The notes beneath the pieces were generated by a model that was not told the DNA's origin, searched no databases, and saw only the letters and a list, made by a program, of their open reading frames with translations. Below are positions 51,655 to 63,292 of a stretch of 64,000 bases of DNA, piece by piece. The translations under genes were made by a program, and so were the position numbers. Each line of letters begins with the position of its first letter. Positions within the stretch are counted from its first letter, which is position 1. Where the stretch lies: positions 10,627,501 through 10,691,500 of the forward strand of contig OX463807.1 in assembly GCA_949825045.1 (NCBI GenBank). Reading direction: 5' to 3'. Source of the stretch: Argyresthia goedartella. Lineage: Eukaryota; Arthropoda; Insecta; Lepidoptera; Argyresthiidae.

Positions 51655-52340
51655 TTATGCACCTACGAAATCGAACTACCAATCCTATAGACAAAGCCAT
51701 TCTAAAGGCATTTAGCTCGCAAAACATTACTCTAAAAGCGACAGCCAATATCTTTGCTGACACCTTTGATAAATCCGTCCAAAAGATACTTCCCAAATGT
51801 GACGTGCTATAAGCGTGATAGGTTGGCTAGCGTAAGTATAAGCCACCAGAAAGCCACACCGGACAATACATCAAAAATCTCAACGATCACAAAGCCCCGT
51901 GGCGCGACGGAGTCAAGGTCATTGACATTAAAAAGATTACCAATAATATTGCCTCAACTATATGCAATCTCATTAATACTTCTATTAAAACAGGCCAATA
52001 TCCTGATGGACTTAAGATAGGATGCATACCACCAGTATTTAAAAGGGTAAGCGCGATAATGCTTCAGACTATTGGCCTATCACATTGCTGTCTTCAATAG
52101 ACAAAATAATAGAAACATTTGTTTGTGAACAGATTCATAAATTTTACCAAACAAATAACTTAATTTCCAACAGCCAGTATGGTTTTCAGCCCCGCAAAAG
52201 CTCAACTTTGTAACTGACAAAATTTACAGCAGTAATTAATTCACACCTCAATGGCAAAAAGCAAGTTCAAGCCCTTTTATAGACTTTTCCAGAGCATTCG
52301 ATACTCTTGATCATAAAAAAGTTGGACGATAATGGCATCT
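51655..52340 (+). pseudogene. Highly decayed LINE reverse transcriptase fragment
   Basis: Readable across frames: NNIASTICNLINTSIKTGQY, PDGLKIGCIPPVFKR, DYWPITLLSSIDKIIETFVC, SNSQYGFQPRKSSTL and DFSRAFDTLDHKK. These are RT blocks of a CR1/jockey-like LINE. Only the central fingers and palm entry remain. It stops near 52340, just before the inverted repeat at 52378. Confidence 0.72.
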
Positions 52341-52377
52341 GTAAAAAAAACTGACGACTGTAGGAGCTACTAACTAC

Positions 52378-52718
52378 TACGGAAATCGTCAACCAACCAC
52401 TAAAATATCAACTGCAAATTAAAATCACACTTTATATCATTACTACTGAGGCGAACAACTTACTAAGAAACCCGTTAGCCTCACAATAGTTAGAGAATGT
52501 CACAGAAATTTTATTTCTACCGGTTATTTAATTCTATCCTTTTTTATGTTTTGTATGTTTAGATTGAATTGAAAAAAATATGTAGGTAGTTACATAAAAG
52601 TTAAGCGTGAAGTCATTTGCTGGCTAAAAGGCACAACGACAGTTCGTGTAGAATTATAGTAGTAATGATATAAAGTGTGATTTTAATTTGCAATTGATAT
52701 TTTAGTGGTTGGTTGACG
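52378..52718. repeat. 70-bp inverted repeat with 201-bp spacer
   Basis: 52378-52447 (TACGGAAATCGTCAACCAAC...) and 52649-52718 are reverse complements with about one mismatch. The spacer is AT-rich and non-coding. It may be a MITE or a fold-back rearrangement at the end of the LINE fragment. Confidence 0.85.
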
Positions 52719-53264
52719 ATTTCCGTACCCTTTTCTTGGCAGAGTACATTTAAATGCACACTCCACTTTACCAAAATCCAGAGAGGAAAAAAAAACACTT
52801 TTTCTTAGTTTATATCATTGATATGTTTAGTTGGTAGAATAAATAATTGGTAGAAAAATACTACTGTTTTAATGGCAACACCAAAAACGTGTAGACCGCA
52901 AGATGGCGAGCCGGTCAGATGCGTCTGCGCGCAGCATAGTAAATATTGCAATTATTAATTACTTTTTGGCTGAAAATGTGATAGGAAGTGACTAATACAA
53001 TAAGTGTGATAGTTGTACTGTACTGATATGTATTCTTTTCTTGACAATATCCACTGTAACACTCTGTAATAATACAATTTATTTCGCTGTAACTAGAAAT
53101 GCACACTGCCAGCTTCGCGACGTTGAAGGTATTTTTTAGTGTAACTTTAAATGCATACTGCCAGCCTCGCGATGTTGTAGGTAAATATTAAAGTGTAACT
53201 ACAACTAACTGTAACTGTAAAGAGACATTGCCAGCTAAGTAGCATTTATTATTCAATCATATTT

Positions 53265-54924
53265 TTGTTTTTGTTTACTAGGTTTCACAATTGCAACAGC
53301 AAAATCGAGCTCGAAGGCTCGTGGGCTTGTCCTAATTCTGGCGCCAGATCTGAGAATGATGAAAGGGATTCATCTTTGGATGAATTACAATATGTACCTC
53401 GAACATGTTCGGATAGCAGCTCAATTGCACCGTCTTTGCCGTCTTCTCTGGAAAATCTGAACATATCTGATACCGATGATAAGTTCATGGAAGAGATTCA
53501 AACCAGCACAGTATTGCAACCCTTCAGACAGTCACCGCAATCATATTATAATGCGGGATCCCCATCAATTCTCTCAACAAATCAACTCGTATTGCCACCG
53601 CAATTAGATCCAAGCACATCATCACCATCTGCAATCCCATCAAGGTCTGTACCATCTCCACTGGTCAGATTTTCGAAGAGCGTTCAATCGCCTGCGATGT
53701 CTTTATCGTCATTCTGTGTTCCATCACCACCAAGAGCTACTCGATCTCAAAAGAAGACGATTGGAGTCACAAAGAAAAAGGTTAAAAAGCCTGAGAAACT
53801 ACAGCCAATATGGTGTTGTCAAAAATTTACTGGAATAGTTGAATTAAACAACGAGTATGAGTGGTGGACAGACCTCTGCAGCGTGAAAGTAAAAGGCTCA
53901 CTATTAATATTTCAGAGGATAATGTAAAAGATTTCCTTGCTATAAACATCCTAATGGCAATCGTTAACATGCCGGCATATAGAGACTACTTGTCTGAAAA
54001 GTTTCGTTATGAAAAGGTTGCGAAAATTATGACTCTGAAAAAGTTTCAATTATTAAGAAGATATCTACACTTTGCCGATAAATTGCAAGATAATGGCGAC
54101 AGATACTACAAAGTTAGACCACTTCTTCAGAAAATACGTGAAACTGTTTGAAAACTGAGGAAGAACCGCGTTTCAGCGTTGATGAAATGATGGTGCCCTT
54201 TAAAGGATCTACGGCGGGTGCCCGAAAACAATATATAAAAAATAAACCGAAATAGTGGGAGTTTAAAATATTTGTACGTGCAGGTGTCTCCAGTATCGTG
54301 TACGACTTTCTGGTGTATGGAGGAGAAGACACCTTCAGACATCATTGCTTTACAAACTAAGAGGACAATATGGGCCTAGGTGCAAAAATTGTCCTGGCAT
54401 GCATAGCTTGTATACCGACGTACAGTTAGCATCAAATATATGTGAGCAGGTTAGCTACTCAAAAAGATCTACACATCTTAAAAAATCAGAAATATCTATA
54501 CAGCCAAAGTGTCAAAATTATGTCAACACCCTCAGAGTTAGCTTGGATGTTGACATAATTTTGACACGTTGGCTGTGTAGATATGTCTGATTTTTCAAGA
54601 TGTGTATATCTTTTTGAGTAGCTAACCTGCTCACATATATCTGATGCTGACTGTACGTCTGAGGTGTCAGGTACATCCAAGAAAAAGAAGCTAAAGTGTT
54701 TTCAATATGATATCTGCCAAAGTGGAGAGACCGCTAGATTCTATACGTTATGACCAAGTGGGCCATAGTACACCGACGTTTACCTCCAAAGGTAGGTGCA
54801 TGTACTGCACAAAAGGACATACCAAGTTCTTTTGCAGTAAATGCAATGTGAGGCTGTATTTGGTAGAAAACCGCAACTGCTACATGGATTATCATAAGAA
54901 AGTACTGATAAACCGATCACAATA
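53265..54924 (+). pseudogene. piggyBac transposase pseudogene
   Basis: A serine/proline-rich N-terminal region (53265-53780) leads to FLAINILMAIVNMPAYRDYL, YEKVAKIMTLKKFQLLRRYL, HFADKLQDNGDRYYKVRPLL, RFSVDEMMVPFKGSTAGARK (a catalytic aspartate in the VDEMMVPFKG block) and FKIFVRAGVSSIVYDFLVYG. Sequence expected between here and the C-terminus is missing and replaced by a 112-bp inverted repeat (54417-54659). The C-terminal cysteine-rich domain survives: SIRYDQVGHS, GRCMYCTKGHTKFFCSKCNV, NRNCYMDYHKK. Frameshifts and the deletion make it inactive. Confidence 0.85.
54417..54659. repeat. 112-bp inverted repeat within piggyBac relic
   Basis: Arms 54417-54528 and 54548-54659 start at GACGTACAG and meet around TGTTGACATAATTTTGACAC, with about ten mismatches and a 19-nt loop. 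They replace the middle of the transposase frame. Mismatches show that it is older than the perfect palindromes elsewhere. Confidence 0.9.
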
Positions 54925-55164
54925 ACTTATTTTAAGTGATATGTTGTAGGTAATTATTTAAGGCTTTCGTTTTATAGGTATCCCAGACTGATCCTAGGTA
55001 AACTATTGATTAAAATGCCGTCTTGTGTTCTTTATTGATCTGACTTATTATGTAGGGGCAGTAATGCTAAGAATCTATTAAAAAATTCAGCAGGGTTGTA
55101 ACTTAAGGGATGATTTATAATATGGTCCTTAGTATCTAATTATTTGTTGCCTGTTAATGTTTAA

Positions 55165-55226
55165 ATGTAATAATATATGCCAAATATAACGTCATAGTAA
55201 GTTATATTTGGCACATATTATTACAT
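55165..55226. repeat. 26-bp palindrome with 10-nt loop
   Basis: ATGTAATAATATATGCCAAA then TATAAC (55165-55190) pairs with 55201-55226 with one mismatch. It lies in the 3' non-coding part of the piggyBac relic. Confidence 0.88.
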
Positions 55227-55929
55227 ACCAGATAATATATATAACATAATAAATAGGTATTGATTCGTAGATATATGAATATGATAAAAAATAACCTTTT
55301 GCTTCTATGATATCAAAGACGATTTAAAATAATATGTTCCTTGGTGTCAAATTTTATTTTTCACCATTATTTAGCTATTCCGCTATATAGTACGTACTTA
55401 TGAATGTACCTGATGTGATGACTTTAAATATAGAAAATATTGTATTTTTTAGAAATTAAGATAAAATAAATAATTATAAATGTAATGTTTGTTCATAAAT
55501 ACGTAAAAGCTACGTTTAAATTTTCTATGTTTTAAATTATTTGTTTTGCTACACTGCCTGGCAGTGTACCTTATAATTTACAGTTATTGAGCTGTTGATT
55601 TGTGCCGACTTGGCAGCGTGCATTTAATTTTACAGTCAATAAATAAATAAATACAGTATGTAGATTTTTTTTAATATTTTTCTTCCATCTTTTTATATCC
55701 TAACTTCCCAAATTCAAGAGCAAAAATTAAGAAATCGACATATAAAATTCCTTCCAAGTATAGGGTTAATGCTATAGCTCTTAGAGCTCTTGGTGTGTCT
55801 TTTCTGTCCTTGTGCATAAAACTCAAACTCAAACTCAAAAGTACTTTATTACTGTAGATATTTACATATACTTAGCAAACGTCATTGCTATAACGTCATA
55901 ACGTCATAGCCACCCCAACAGCCTCACTT

Positions 55930-58260
55930 ATTCCCTCTTTGATATCTATAATTTCCTTCCTTACTTCCCCTGTTATAGTCTTAGGAGACTTCAACTCTCA
56001 CCACATCTCTTGGGGTTCCTATAAGCGTGACCCCTTCTCTCATGACCTTATGGATAATTTAAATCTCTGTATAATTAACGATGGTCCCCCTACTCGTAAA
56101 GTACTTCCCCATCAGAACCCCAAGTCTGCTGTCGATCTTAATATAACTTCCCCCTCTTCTTCTTCATATCTCTGGAAAAGACTTTCAAGTACTTTTGGGA
56201 GTGACCACTTCCCTATCCTTATATCTCTTCCTTCTCAGTCATGAAATATTCGACGGATGTAAGCATCCCCATTGACCCCTAGTTAGATACAGGTTGTCTA
56301 AAGCTAACTGGGATAACTTTTCTTCCTCGTTAGATGTTAAAATGGATTCAATTCCTCAATGCACTTCTAATAACTTCCTATCAATATATGATAACTTTGT
56401 GGATGCCATCTTGTCATCTGCAAATTCACACATTCCTATTAAGAAGCCGAGGAATCATATAGTCTCACCTCCATGGTGGGTTTCAGAATGTACGTTTGTG
56501 ATCGAGGAGAGAAACGATGCTCAAACGTTATACATTTCTGAGATGTCGATGGTTAACTTTATTAGATATAAGCATGCAGCCGCTAGAGCGAAAAGAACAA
56601 TTCATCGAAAAATAGAGCGGGTTGGAACTTTTTTGTGAAGGTCTCTCTCCTCGCACGCGCCCTCCAGAAGTCTGGAAAAACATCCGTAGATTTAGATGCT
56701 CTATAAACATAGAGAATGTGTCATCCAATGATCCTTCAGTTTGGCTGGACGCTTTTGCTGACAGACTTTCTCCTCCATTCTCTCCTAATTCTGATGATCT
56801 CCCGTCTCCAACCTCCTCTATTTCTGCATGTGGGAATATGGACGCCTCTTTCTCTATCCGGATTGCGATCTGGAATGCCTTGTCGACTCTTCCCCTGGAA
56901 TCGATGAGATTTCTTACTCTTTCTTAACTAAATCCAACTCAATTATGAATTAATTAATTTCTTCTTTGACTATGGGTCCTCCCTAACTACATGCAGCAAA
57001 CAAATAATAATCCCAAACCCGGTAAGAATCCCTCTAACCCTAATTCCCGTAGACCTATTGCTCTTTCATCCGTCCTATGTTAAATTATGGAACAACTATT
57101 GAAACCAGACTTGAGTAGTTCCTTGAGCATAATAACATCCTAGCTAAATCCCAGTTTGGATTTCGTAAGGGTATGAGGACGATGGATAATCTAAACATCA
57201 TTGTTACAGATATCCACCTGGCATTTAAGAAGAAACAGTACCTGGTGGCAGTATTCTTTGACGTACATTCTGCATATGATAACGTCCTGCTCTCAGTTCT
57301 CAGGCAAACTGAGTATTCCAAATCTGAGTATTCCTGAGACGTTGACTCGATTTATATGCAATCTTCTCATGGAAAGATCTATATCCATAAAATCTTCTAA
57401 ATGTCTACAAGTCGTACTGTATGGAAAGGTCTCCCCCAGGGATCTGTCATCAGCTCACTCCTATGCAATTTATACACGTATGATCCTTGAAAGATGTGTT
57501 ACCCCCTTCTGCAATATTTTGCATTATGCTGATGACTTAGCACTTTCTTTGGCTGTAGATTCAAATTCAGTTGCAGAATCCCATCTCAACTTGGCGCTGA
57601 TGTATCTTAATGATTGGCTCGACGCTCACGGGTTATCTCTTTCGGCCTCCTCTGAGTTCCTCAGTTATTTTCACAAAAAAACGAACCATTCTGGATATGG
57701 TACTTCTCATTGAAGACGAACCTATCCCTACCAACCTAATAAAGTCATGTTTCTAGGAGTGATACTCGACTCCAGACTGACTCGGATCCCACACCTGTCC
57801 TATGTTGCCCAAAAATGTGAGAAGGGTATTAACGTTTTTCGCTCCTTATCAGGAGTATTGTGGGGGGACCACCCCTATTCTCAAAATTTAATCTACAACA
57901 CTATTATCCGTAGCCACTTTGATTATGGCGGTTTCCTTTTGGACCCTTGTAATAAAGCTGCTACCGTCAAATTTTCCAGAATTCAAGCTAAATGTCTGAG
58001 AATAATTTCAGGACCAATCATCCCCAACTAATGCTCTCCAGGTTGAATGTGTCGATCCTCCGCTTTATCTCCACAACCAATATTTATGTGATCGATTTTT
58101 CTTTAAGCTTATTCAGGTGTCTTCTCACTCTTACTCTCTATACTCCAAAGACTCTTTCCGATCACTACAGCTCAACGTTGCAGATCCTTGAGGTATCTTC
58201 CTTGTTTACTTCGAAGTTTCATCATTTTTTTCGGTATTCGTCACCCCATATTCCATTATG
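55930..58260 (+). pseudogene. LINE endonuclease and reverse transcriptase
   Basis: Endonuclease pieces: VIVLGDFNSHHISWGSYKRD (GDFN) and FGSDHFPILISLP (SDH). RT pieces after many frame changes: SRRPIALSSVLC, FGFRKGMRTMDNL, VAVFFDVHSAYDNV, CNILHYADDLALS, FLGVILDSRLTRIPHLSYVA and IRSHFDYGGFLLD. The YADD box is present. Multiple stops inactivate it. Readable order supports one element rather than a mosaic. Confidence 0.8.
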
Positions 58261-58379
58261 ACACTTTTCCCCTCTTTTCCTTCCCATATCAGTCTCTTAT
58301 TTTTAAACCTCAAATCTTATTAGATTTTGGCATTCAAAAAGATTCACGTCAACCCAATAGACAGTTTAATAGAATAATT

Positions 58380-59295
58380 ACAGAAAAATGGTCAGGGTGG
58401 CTGCCCATATTCACGGATGCATCCAAGCTTTCCTCTTCCGGGAATGTTGGAGCAGCCGTGTGGATCCCTAAATGCCGAATTATCTTAAACTTCAAACTAC
58501 CTCCGGGTTCCTCCGTTTTTTCTGGGAAGGCGACGGCATTCCTTGAAGCCATCTTGTATGCGGAATCACATTCGTTGGGTAACATTTTAATTTTCTCGGA
58601 ATTCTTAAGCTCTCTTTACGCAATTTCTGCTGACCCATTTAAATAAAAACTAAAGTCCCCTCTTATATTAAAGATTCATCATGCTCTGTTCAGATGCCTC
58701 TCTCGGGATATCAACATTATTCCTGCTTGGATTCCAACTCTCAGTGGTATTTCTGGTAATGAAATATTCGACTCGTGTGCAAAGGAAGCTGTGGAATCTA
58801 GTGACTCATCATCACTCTTCAAAAATGCATACCCAAGACTTAGTATCTTCGGCAAAGACTCGTCTGGAAAAATCGTGGGAATCTTCGTGGCAGTCATTTG
58901 GAACTTTAAAGGATAGGCATCATGGCGAAATTCAACCGTCAATACCTAAAAAACTTTGGTTTTTCAAGTACAGGGAAATGTGTAAGACTGTTACATCAAC
59001 TATCTGTCGGCTTCGCCTGGGACACCCCTGCACTCCAGTACATCTCGCTAAAATTAGGATAAGGGATACCTCTCTTTGTGAATGCGGCCTGGCTGACGGT
59101 TCTCCCGATCATTTATTTTTTGACAGCTCTAAACTTCAAATCTCATTGTATGACATCCTCCCCGGTAAGATCCCGCGTCTCGTCAATCTTAAATTCTTAT
59201 TGACTCTTTCGGATCCTTCCTTTATTCACATCCTTTCTAAATGTCTAATTTGCCTCGTCGTCACTGCCGCCGTCCGCTACCGTACTTGCCTATAA
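58380..59295 (+). pseudogene. LINE RNase H and C-terminal region
   Basis: WLPIFTDASKLSSSGNVGAA (catalytic D of FTDAS), VFSGKATAFLEAILYAES (the E position), IIPAWIPTLSGISGNEIFDS (the SG-xGNE-xD block), then TICRLRLGHPCTPVHLAKI and CECGLADGSPDHLFFDS (C-terminal C-xC...H motif). All four RNase H positions can be located, though frames are broken near 58640 and 58910. Confidence 0.78.
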
Positions 59296-59910
59296 GTGAT
59301 CATTGCTTTGATAATAACCCGTTCCTATGTTACCGAGTTCGCAGCAAGTGCTTGTTGCTTTGCCCGCTTTATTTGTTAATTAGAGCGTGTTCTACTTTTA
59401 ACCGTCTCGGTGACAGGGGCGACAACGGTGCTGACGGTGTTGATGACGACGATAATGATGACATTGTTATATTCTGGAGCAGTGCGCAAACATTAAGGGC
59501 TCATATGATTCGTAAATTTTTAACATCTTTGGACAATGCTGGGTGAAGTAGTGGTGTGTTTGACAGTTGATTGTATTACTGTTTAATTAATAATGATATC
59601 TTCATATTATTATTTGCTAATATTGCTGTAAGTAGATATTTCCCTAAATCATGTAATTGTATTTCAGCGTATAGTTCTGACTAAAAAGTTAGGTGTATTT
59701 TTACAAATTCTTTGTGTGATTCTTTACATTAATTTAAAACTTCAATGCAAGAACGTTTTGCGTGTAGTAAAATAATTGTGGGAGGTTATTATTAGCTCTT
59801 TAGTTAATATAGTGTTTTGTATTTGGTGAGCAAAGCTGTTACCTCTCCTAAAAATGTAAAATAAAATAAATAAAATAAAAATAAATAAATAAAAATAAAT
59901 GTATAACCTC

Positions 59911-60690
59911 TTACAAGATCAAACTGCAGTTAGATGTTGAATTATTATTTTATTTATGTATGTCTTCTTTTTATGTCTAACACCCTTAATATGTAATCAC
60001 TTAATGTTTCAATTTTATGTTAATTGGTGCTGTCCTAATTGATGCTTGTCCGGGCCTTTTGTTATAAGCAGATCTCAACTCAAAGGAAGATTCACCGATA
60101 ACTGTACAACGTGATCCGCTTCGTGTTATCTTCGATACGTGATATTGGCGGAATTACTGTAGGGATCCACAGTATTTCCGCCATTAAGCCATTAAACCAA
60201 AATTGACTCCACGCTTAAAACTTTTATGTAACTACATACATACTAATGTAGACGAATTGTTTACTACATACAAACCCTTGTGGATTAAGTAGTAACACTA
60301 AGTTAATTATACTCGCAACTTTTCCTTCTAGATAAGTACCTGAAAATACTTATAACAACATGTAGTACCGCATTGGTGCTACCGCTCTTGCACTGATTGA
60401 GAGAAAATAACTATTTTTTTTAAATTATGATGTTTTTTCGTATCCGCCATGCTAATGCTCCGCCGCTCAATACACGTTCCACTAAAAATAAAAAATAAAA
60501 AGTGTTCATTACAGTTGTATTGTAGTATTAAGTAAAGCTCAGGTATTTTGCGAGTGACAGTTTTATTTCGACTTTTTCACAACATACATTACACGAGGAC
60601 CGAAATGACAACCGATTGTACCATAGAGCTACAATACAATGAAACCTCAAACTACAACAAGTTGTTATAAGTTATGCAGGAGTTTTTATC
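59911..60690. other. Unassigned; contains a small hairpin
   Basis: AT-rich DNA. At 60147-60182 GGCGGAATTACTGT and ACAGTATTTCCGCC pair with one mismatch around an 8-nt loop. Part of the right end may be the upstream terminal region of the DIRS element that follows. Confidence 0.4.
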
Positions 60691-60706
60691 TCTGAAGTGT
60701 TCATCA

Positions 60707-62260
60707 TGCCTAAACGTAAGCGCTCTAAAAAGGATTACGACAAAATCTGTAACCAAATAAAGAAACTAAAGAAAAAGTTAAAACGCGCCTAGCATCGCGA
60801 ACAAAGTGAGTCATCAACTTCGTCGAGTGAATCTGAGCAACCAACAAAGAACTATGAAGGCATGGCAAATATCTAATTACCGAAATACACCTGTATTTCG
60901 GTAATTATTCTAATCTTCCTTACCATTTATGAGGTAATGCACTCGAGCTGCTCATCGGACTGTCTTATAGTATTAAATACGTCATACTTACAGAAAAAAA
61001 ATGCGTTTCATACAACGAAACCAAGGTACAAATAATTGCAATTCGAGCTGATCTATGGACTGTTTCACTGCATTTAACCTCGAACGCATCACAAACACAA
61101 AGGATATTATCGAGCTGATCTTTGGACTGCCTCACAACATTCCGACATAATTAAATCGTTCACTTCTGTGGAGGTGTTACAAACACCTAGCCTACAATAA
61201 TCAAATCTATTTACATACCAAAGATTAGTGAAGGCTCGTACAATAGCTATTGTGCCTTGATACAATGTTGCAATAAACCTATAATATTTTTACCTAAAAC
61301 GATGTTTTTTCCTTTACGAGTAAAATAAACAAAGCCTTTTCCGTGCGACTTTATCATTTCGTGTGTACTTGTAATCGCACTAATATCCATACAGAACCTA
61401 TAATATTTAGAAAGGAAGGAAAAATAGGTATATTGCTAACCTTAGGTATGTATTTTTCTTTTCTTTATTGTTTCTTCGTTCTCAATTGAACTGGATGATT
61501 CAATCGAACAATAAAACGAAGACACATTAAATTTCCATGATTTGATAGAAGTTCCAACAGAAACCATTTAAAAGGATACAGCAACCAGTCTCCAGTCCAC
61601 ATACTTGGAAAATTACCTCTCCGACTCGGACAACAAGCAAGATGAAAATGTGATCTTGATAAAGATATTCTTGACATCCTGGGAGACGATCCCAGTGTCA
61701 CTGTGCAGTACGGGCCAGAAATTCATAAGGAATTAGCCAGCCGTCTGCAACACATTGCAATATCCGGTCTTACGAAAGAAACCAGAAAAGAACTTCAACT
61801 GAAATACTTGCTCCCCTCGAATGGCGTTCTCTTAGTGGCTCCTTCAATGAACCCGGAGATAAAGGCTGCCCTTCGAGAGACATTTGCAAACCGTGACAAC
61901 GCACTGGAAACCAAACAAAACCTTCTGGGTAGTGCTATCTCCTGCCTGTCACTTGTCACTTCGCAACTGATGGGATCTGAACAAAAGGATAAGGAGGCAC
62001 TCAAGAAACTGATGGACGCGAACAAAATATTATGTGATATACAACATTATACTTAGTAGCTAGAAGAATGTTCAGTGCTTTTTTCCTCAAAAAAGTCGTC
62101 AAATCCCAGATACTTAATTCCAAAATAGATAAACTTTTATTTGAAGAGAATCTGCCTGATACCCTAAAACTAGTGCGGAAATTAAGAGCAGCGCCAATAA
62201 CAATCCGAACAAAAATCCATTCCGGAGGCGGGTTCGACACTAGAACCGCCCGCGAACATG
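60707..62260 (+). pseudogene. DIRS gag-type region
   Basis: Begins MPKRKRSKKDYDKICNQIKK with a lysine-rich helix and a serine-rich stretch (QSESSTSSSESEQP), then is heavily interrupted. The better part is PEIHKELASRLQHIAISGLT, KYLLPSNGVLLVAPSMNPEI and NLLGSAISCLSLVTSQLMGS, then KDKEALKKLMDANKILCDIQ, followed in another frame by SQILNSKIDKLLFEENLPDT. I recognise this as the gag-type protein of insect DIRS elements. Stops and frame changes inactivate it. Confidence 0.7.
60874..60907. repeat. 15-bp palindrome with 4-nt loop
   Basis: TAATTACCGAAATAC, loop ACCT, then the exact reverse complement. It lies in the DIRS ORF1 region just after the serine-rich stretch, where the frame breaks down. Confidence 0.92.
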
Positions 62261-63060
62261 CAGCAGAAGATAAAACCACCTTTATTTATTCTTTCACCAG
62301 AATCAGCACGCCAAGTCATCGAAGACGTCATCGCAGCCGCAGAAACCGAACAACAGCCGACGTTAGAAGAGGTATCATACTCAGGGCGCTTATCTAAGTT
62401 CTACAAACAATGGGAACAGATTACTAATGATAAAACAATCCTGTCATGGATTCGAGGTTATGAAATCTCCTTTGAAAGCCCCGTGGAACAACTTTCAGTT
62501 GCCCCAACAAAAGACGACTGGAACCCTGAGTTCACTCAATTTGAGGATTCAGTCGCCAACCTCCTTTCAATTGGAGCCATTTCAATGTGCGAACCATATC
62601 AAGGCCAATTTTTCTCCGGCATATTTCTAAGGCCAAAGCCAAATGACAAAATGCGATTTATACTGAGCTTAAAAAATCTTAATAAACACATTAAAACAAA
62701 TCACTTTATATTGGAAGATTTACGTACAGCTTTAAAACTTGTCTTCAGAAACTGCTACATGGCAACCATAGATCTAAAAGACACATATTTCTTGATAAAA
62801 ATCCATGAAAATTATAGAAATTATTTGAAATTTTCTTTCAACATATCCTTATATGAATTTAACGCATTACCATTTGGTTGAAATACGGCTCCGTATATCT
62901 TCACTAAGATAATGAAACCTGTAGTGAAATTATTAAGATCAGCTGGTTATTTATCAAATATTTACCTCGACGACCTGTTCCTGGTTTCTAATTCATATGG
63001 TAAATGCTTGGATAACATTAATATGACAAAACAACTATAGACAAGCTTAGGGTGGTTTTA
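62258..63060 (+). pseudogene. DIRS reverse transcriptase
   Basis: GRLSKFYKQWEQITNDKTIL and SWIRGYEISFESP form the DIRS RT entry. Next: VANLLSIGAISMCEPYQGQF, LRPKPNDKMRFILSLKNLNK, TIDLKDTYFLIKIHENYRNY, FNALPFG (then a stop at 62881), YIFTKIMKPVVKLLR and IYLDDLFLV with the YLDD box. One TGA replaces the tryptophan-type codon after LPFG. The rest of the domain is fairly intact. Confidence 0.83.
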
Positions 63061-63292
63061 TCATAAACAGCCGCAACCTTCACCTTCAACCTTGAAAAAA
63101 GAATTCGGCTGATTAAAGAAGTTCAAAAATGTATATGTTTAATATTTATGCTTCGGAACGCACCGGTTTTTTGTTGCGCGGATCGACCGCGAGTAATCGG
63201 GACATCACTAAGCGGAAACGGACCGCAGCTGTCACTCGTATCGAAACGAGAGGAGAAATTGGAGGTTATCTTTTCTCGTCGGGAGAACAAAC

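Larger units (their letters stand above)
52870..55650 (+). mobile_element. piggyBac-type transposon relic
   Basis: The transposase relic (53265-54924) is flanked by subterminal repeats: GCACACTGCCAGCTTCGCGA near 53101, GCATACTGCCAGCCTCGCGA near 53153, and related TACACTGCCTGGCAGTGTAC near 55550. Such internal repeats are usual in piggyBac elements. The TTAA-flanked ends were not resolved, so the boundaries are approximate. Confidence 0.7.
55815..59910 (+). mobile_element. LINE with RNase H domain (I/R1/LOA-like), decayed
   Basis: Plus-strand element: endonuclease remnant from about 55930, RT to about 58050, RNase H 58380-58860, C-terminal zinc-type region, and an A-rich tail (AAATAAATAAAATAAAAAT) ending near 59910. 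A (CAAACT)n stretch at 55818-55850 just upstream is probably the tail of another LINE. RNase H downstream of RT points to the I, R1 or LOA group rather than CR1. Confidence 0.8.
60690..63120 (+). mobile_element. Second DIRS-order element, 3'-truncated
   Basis: The order is a short basic ORF start (60707 on), a gag-type region (61476-62260) and a DIRS-type RT (62258-63060). RNase H and tyrosine recombinase are not visible; the sequence changes near 63120 to the tandem duplication. Its proteins differ clearly from the element at 20758-24770, so it is a different family. Repeats of GAGCTGATCTATGGACTG type at 60950-61140 lie in the leader. Confidence 0.78.
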
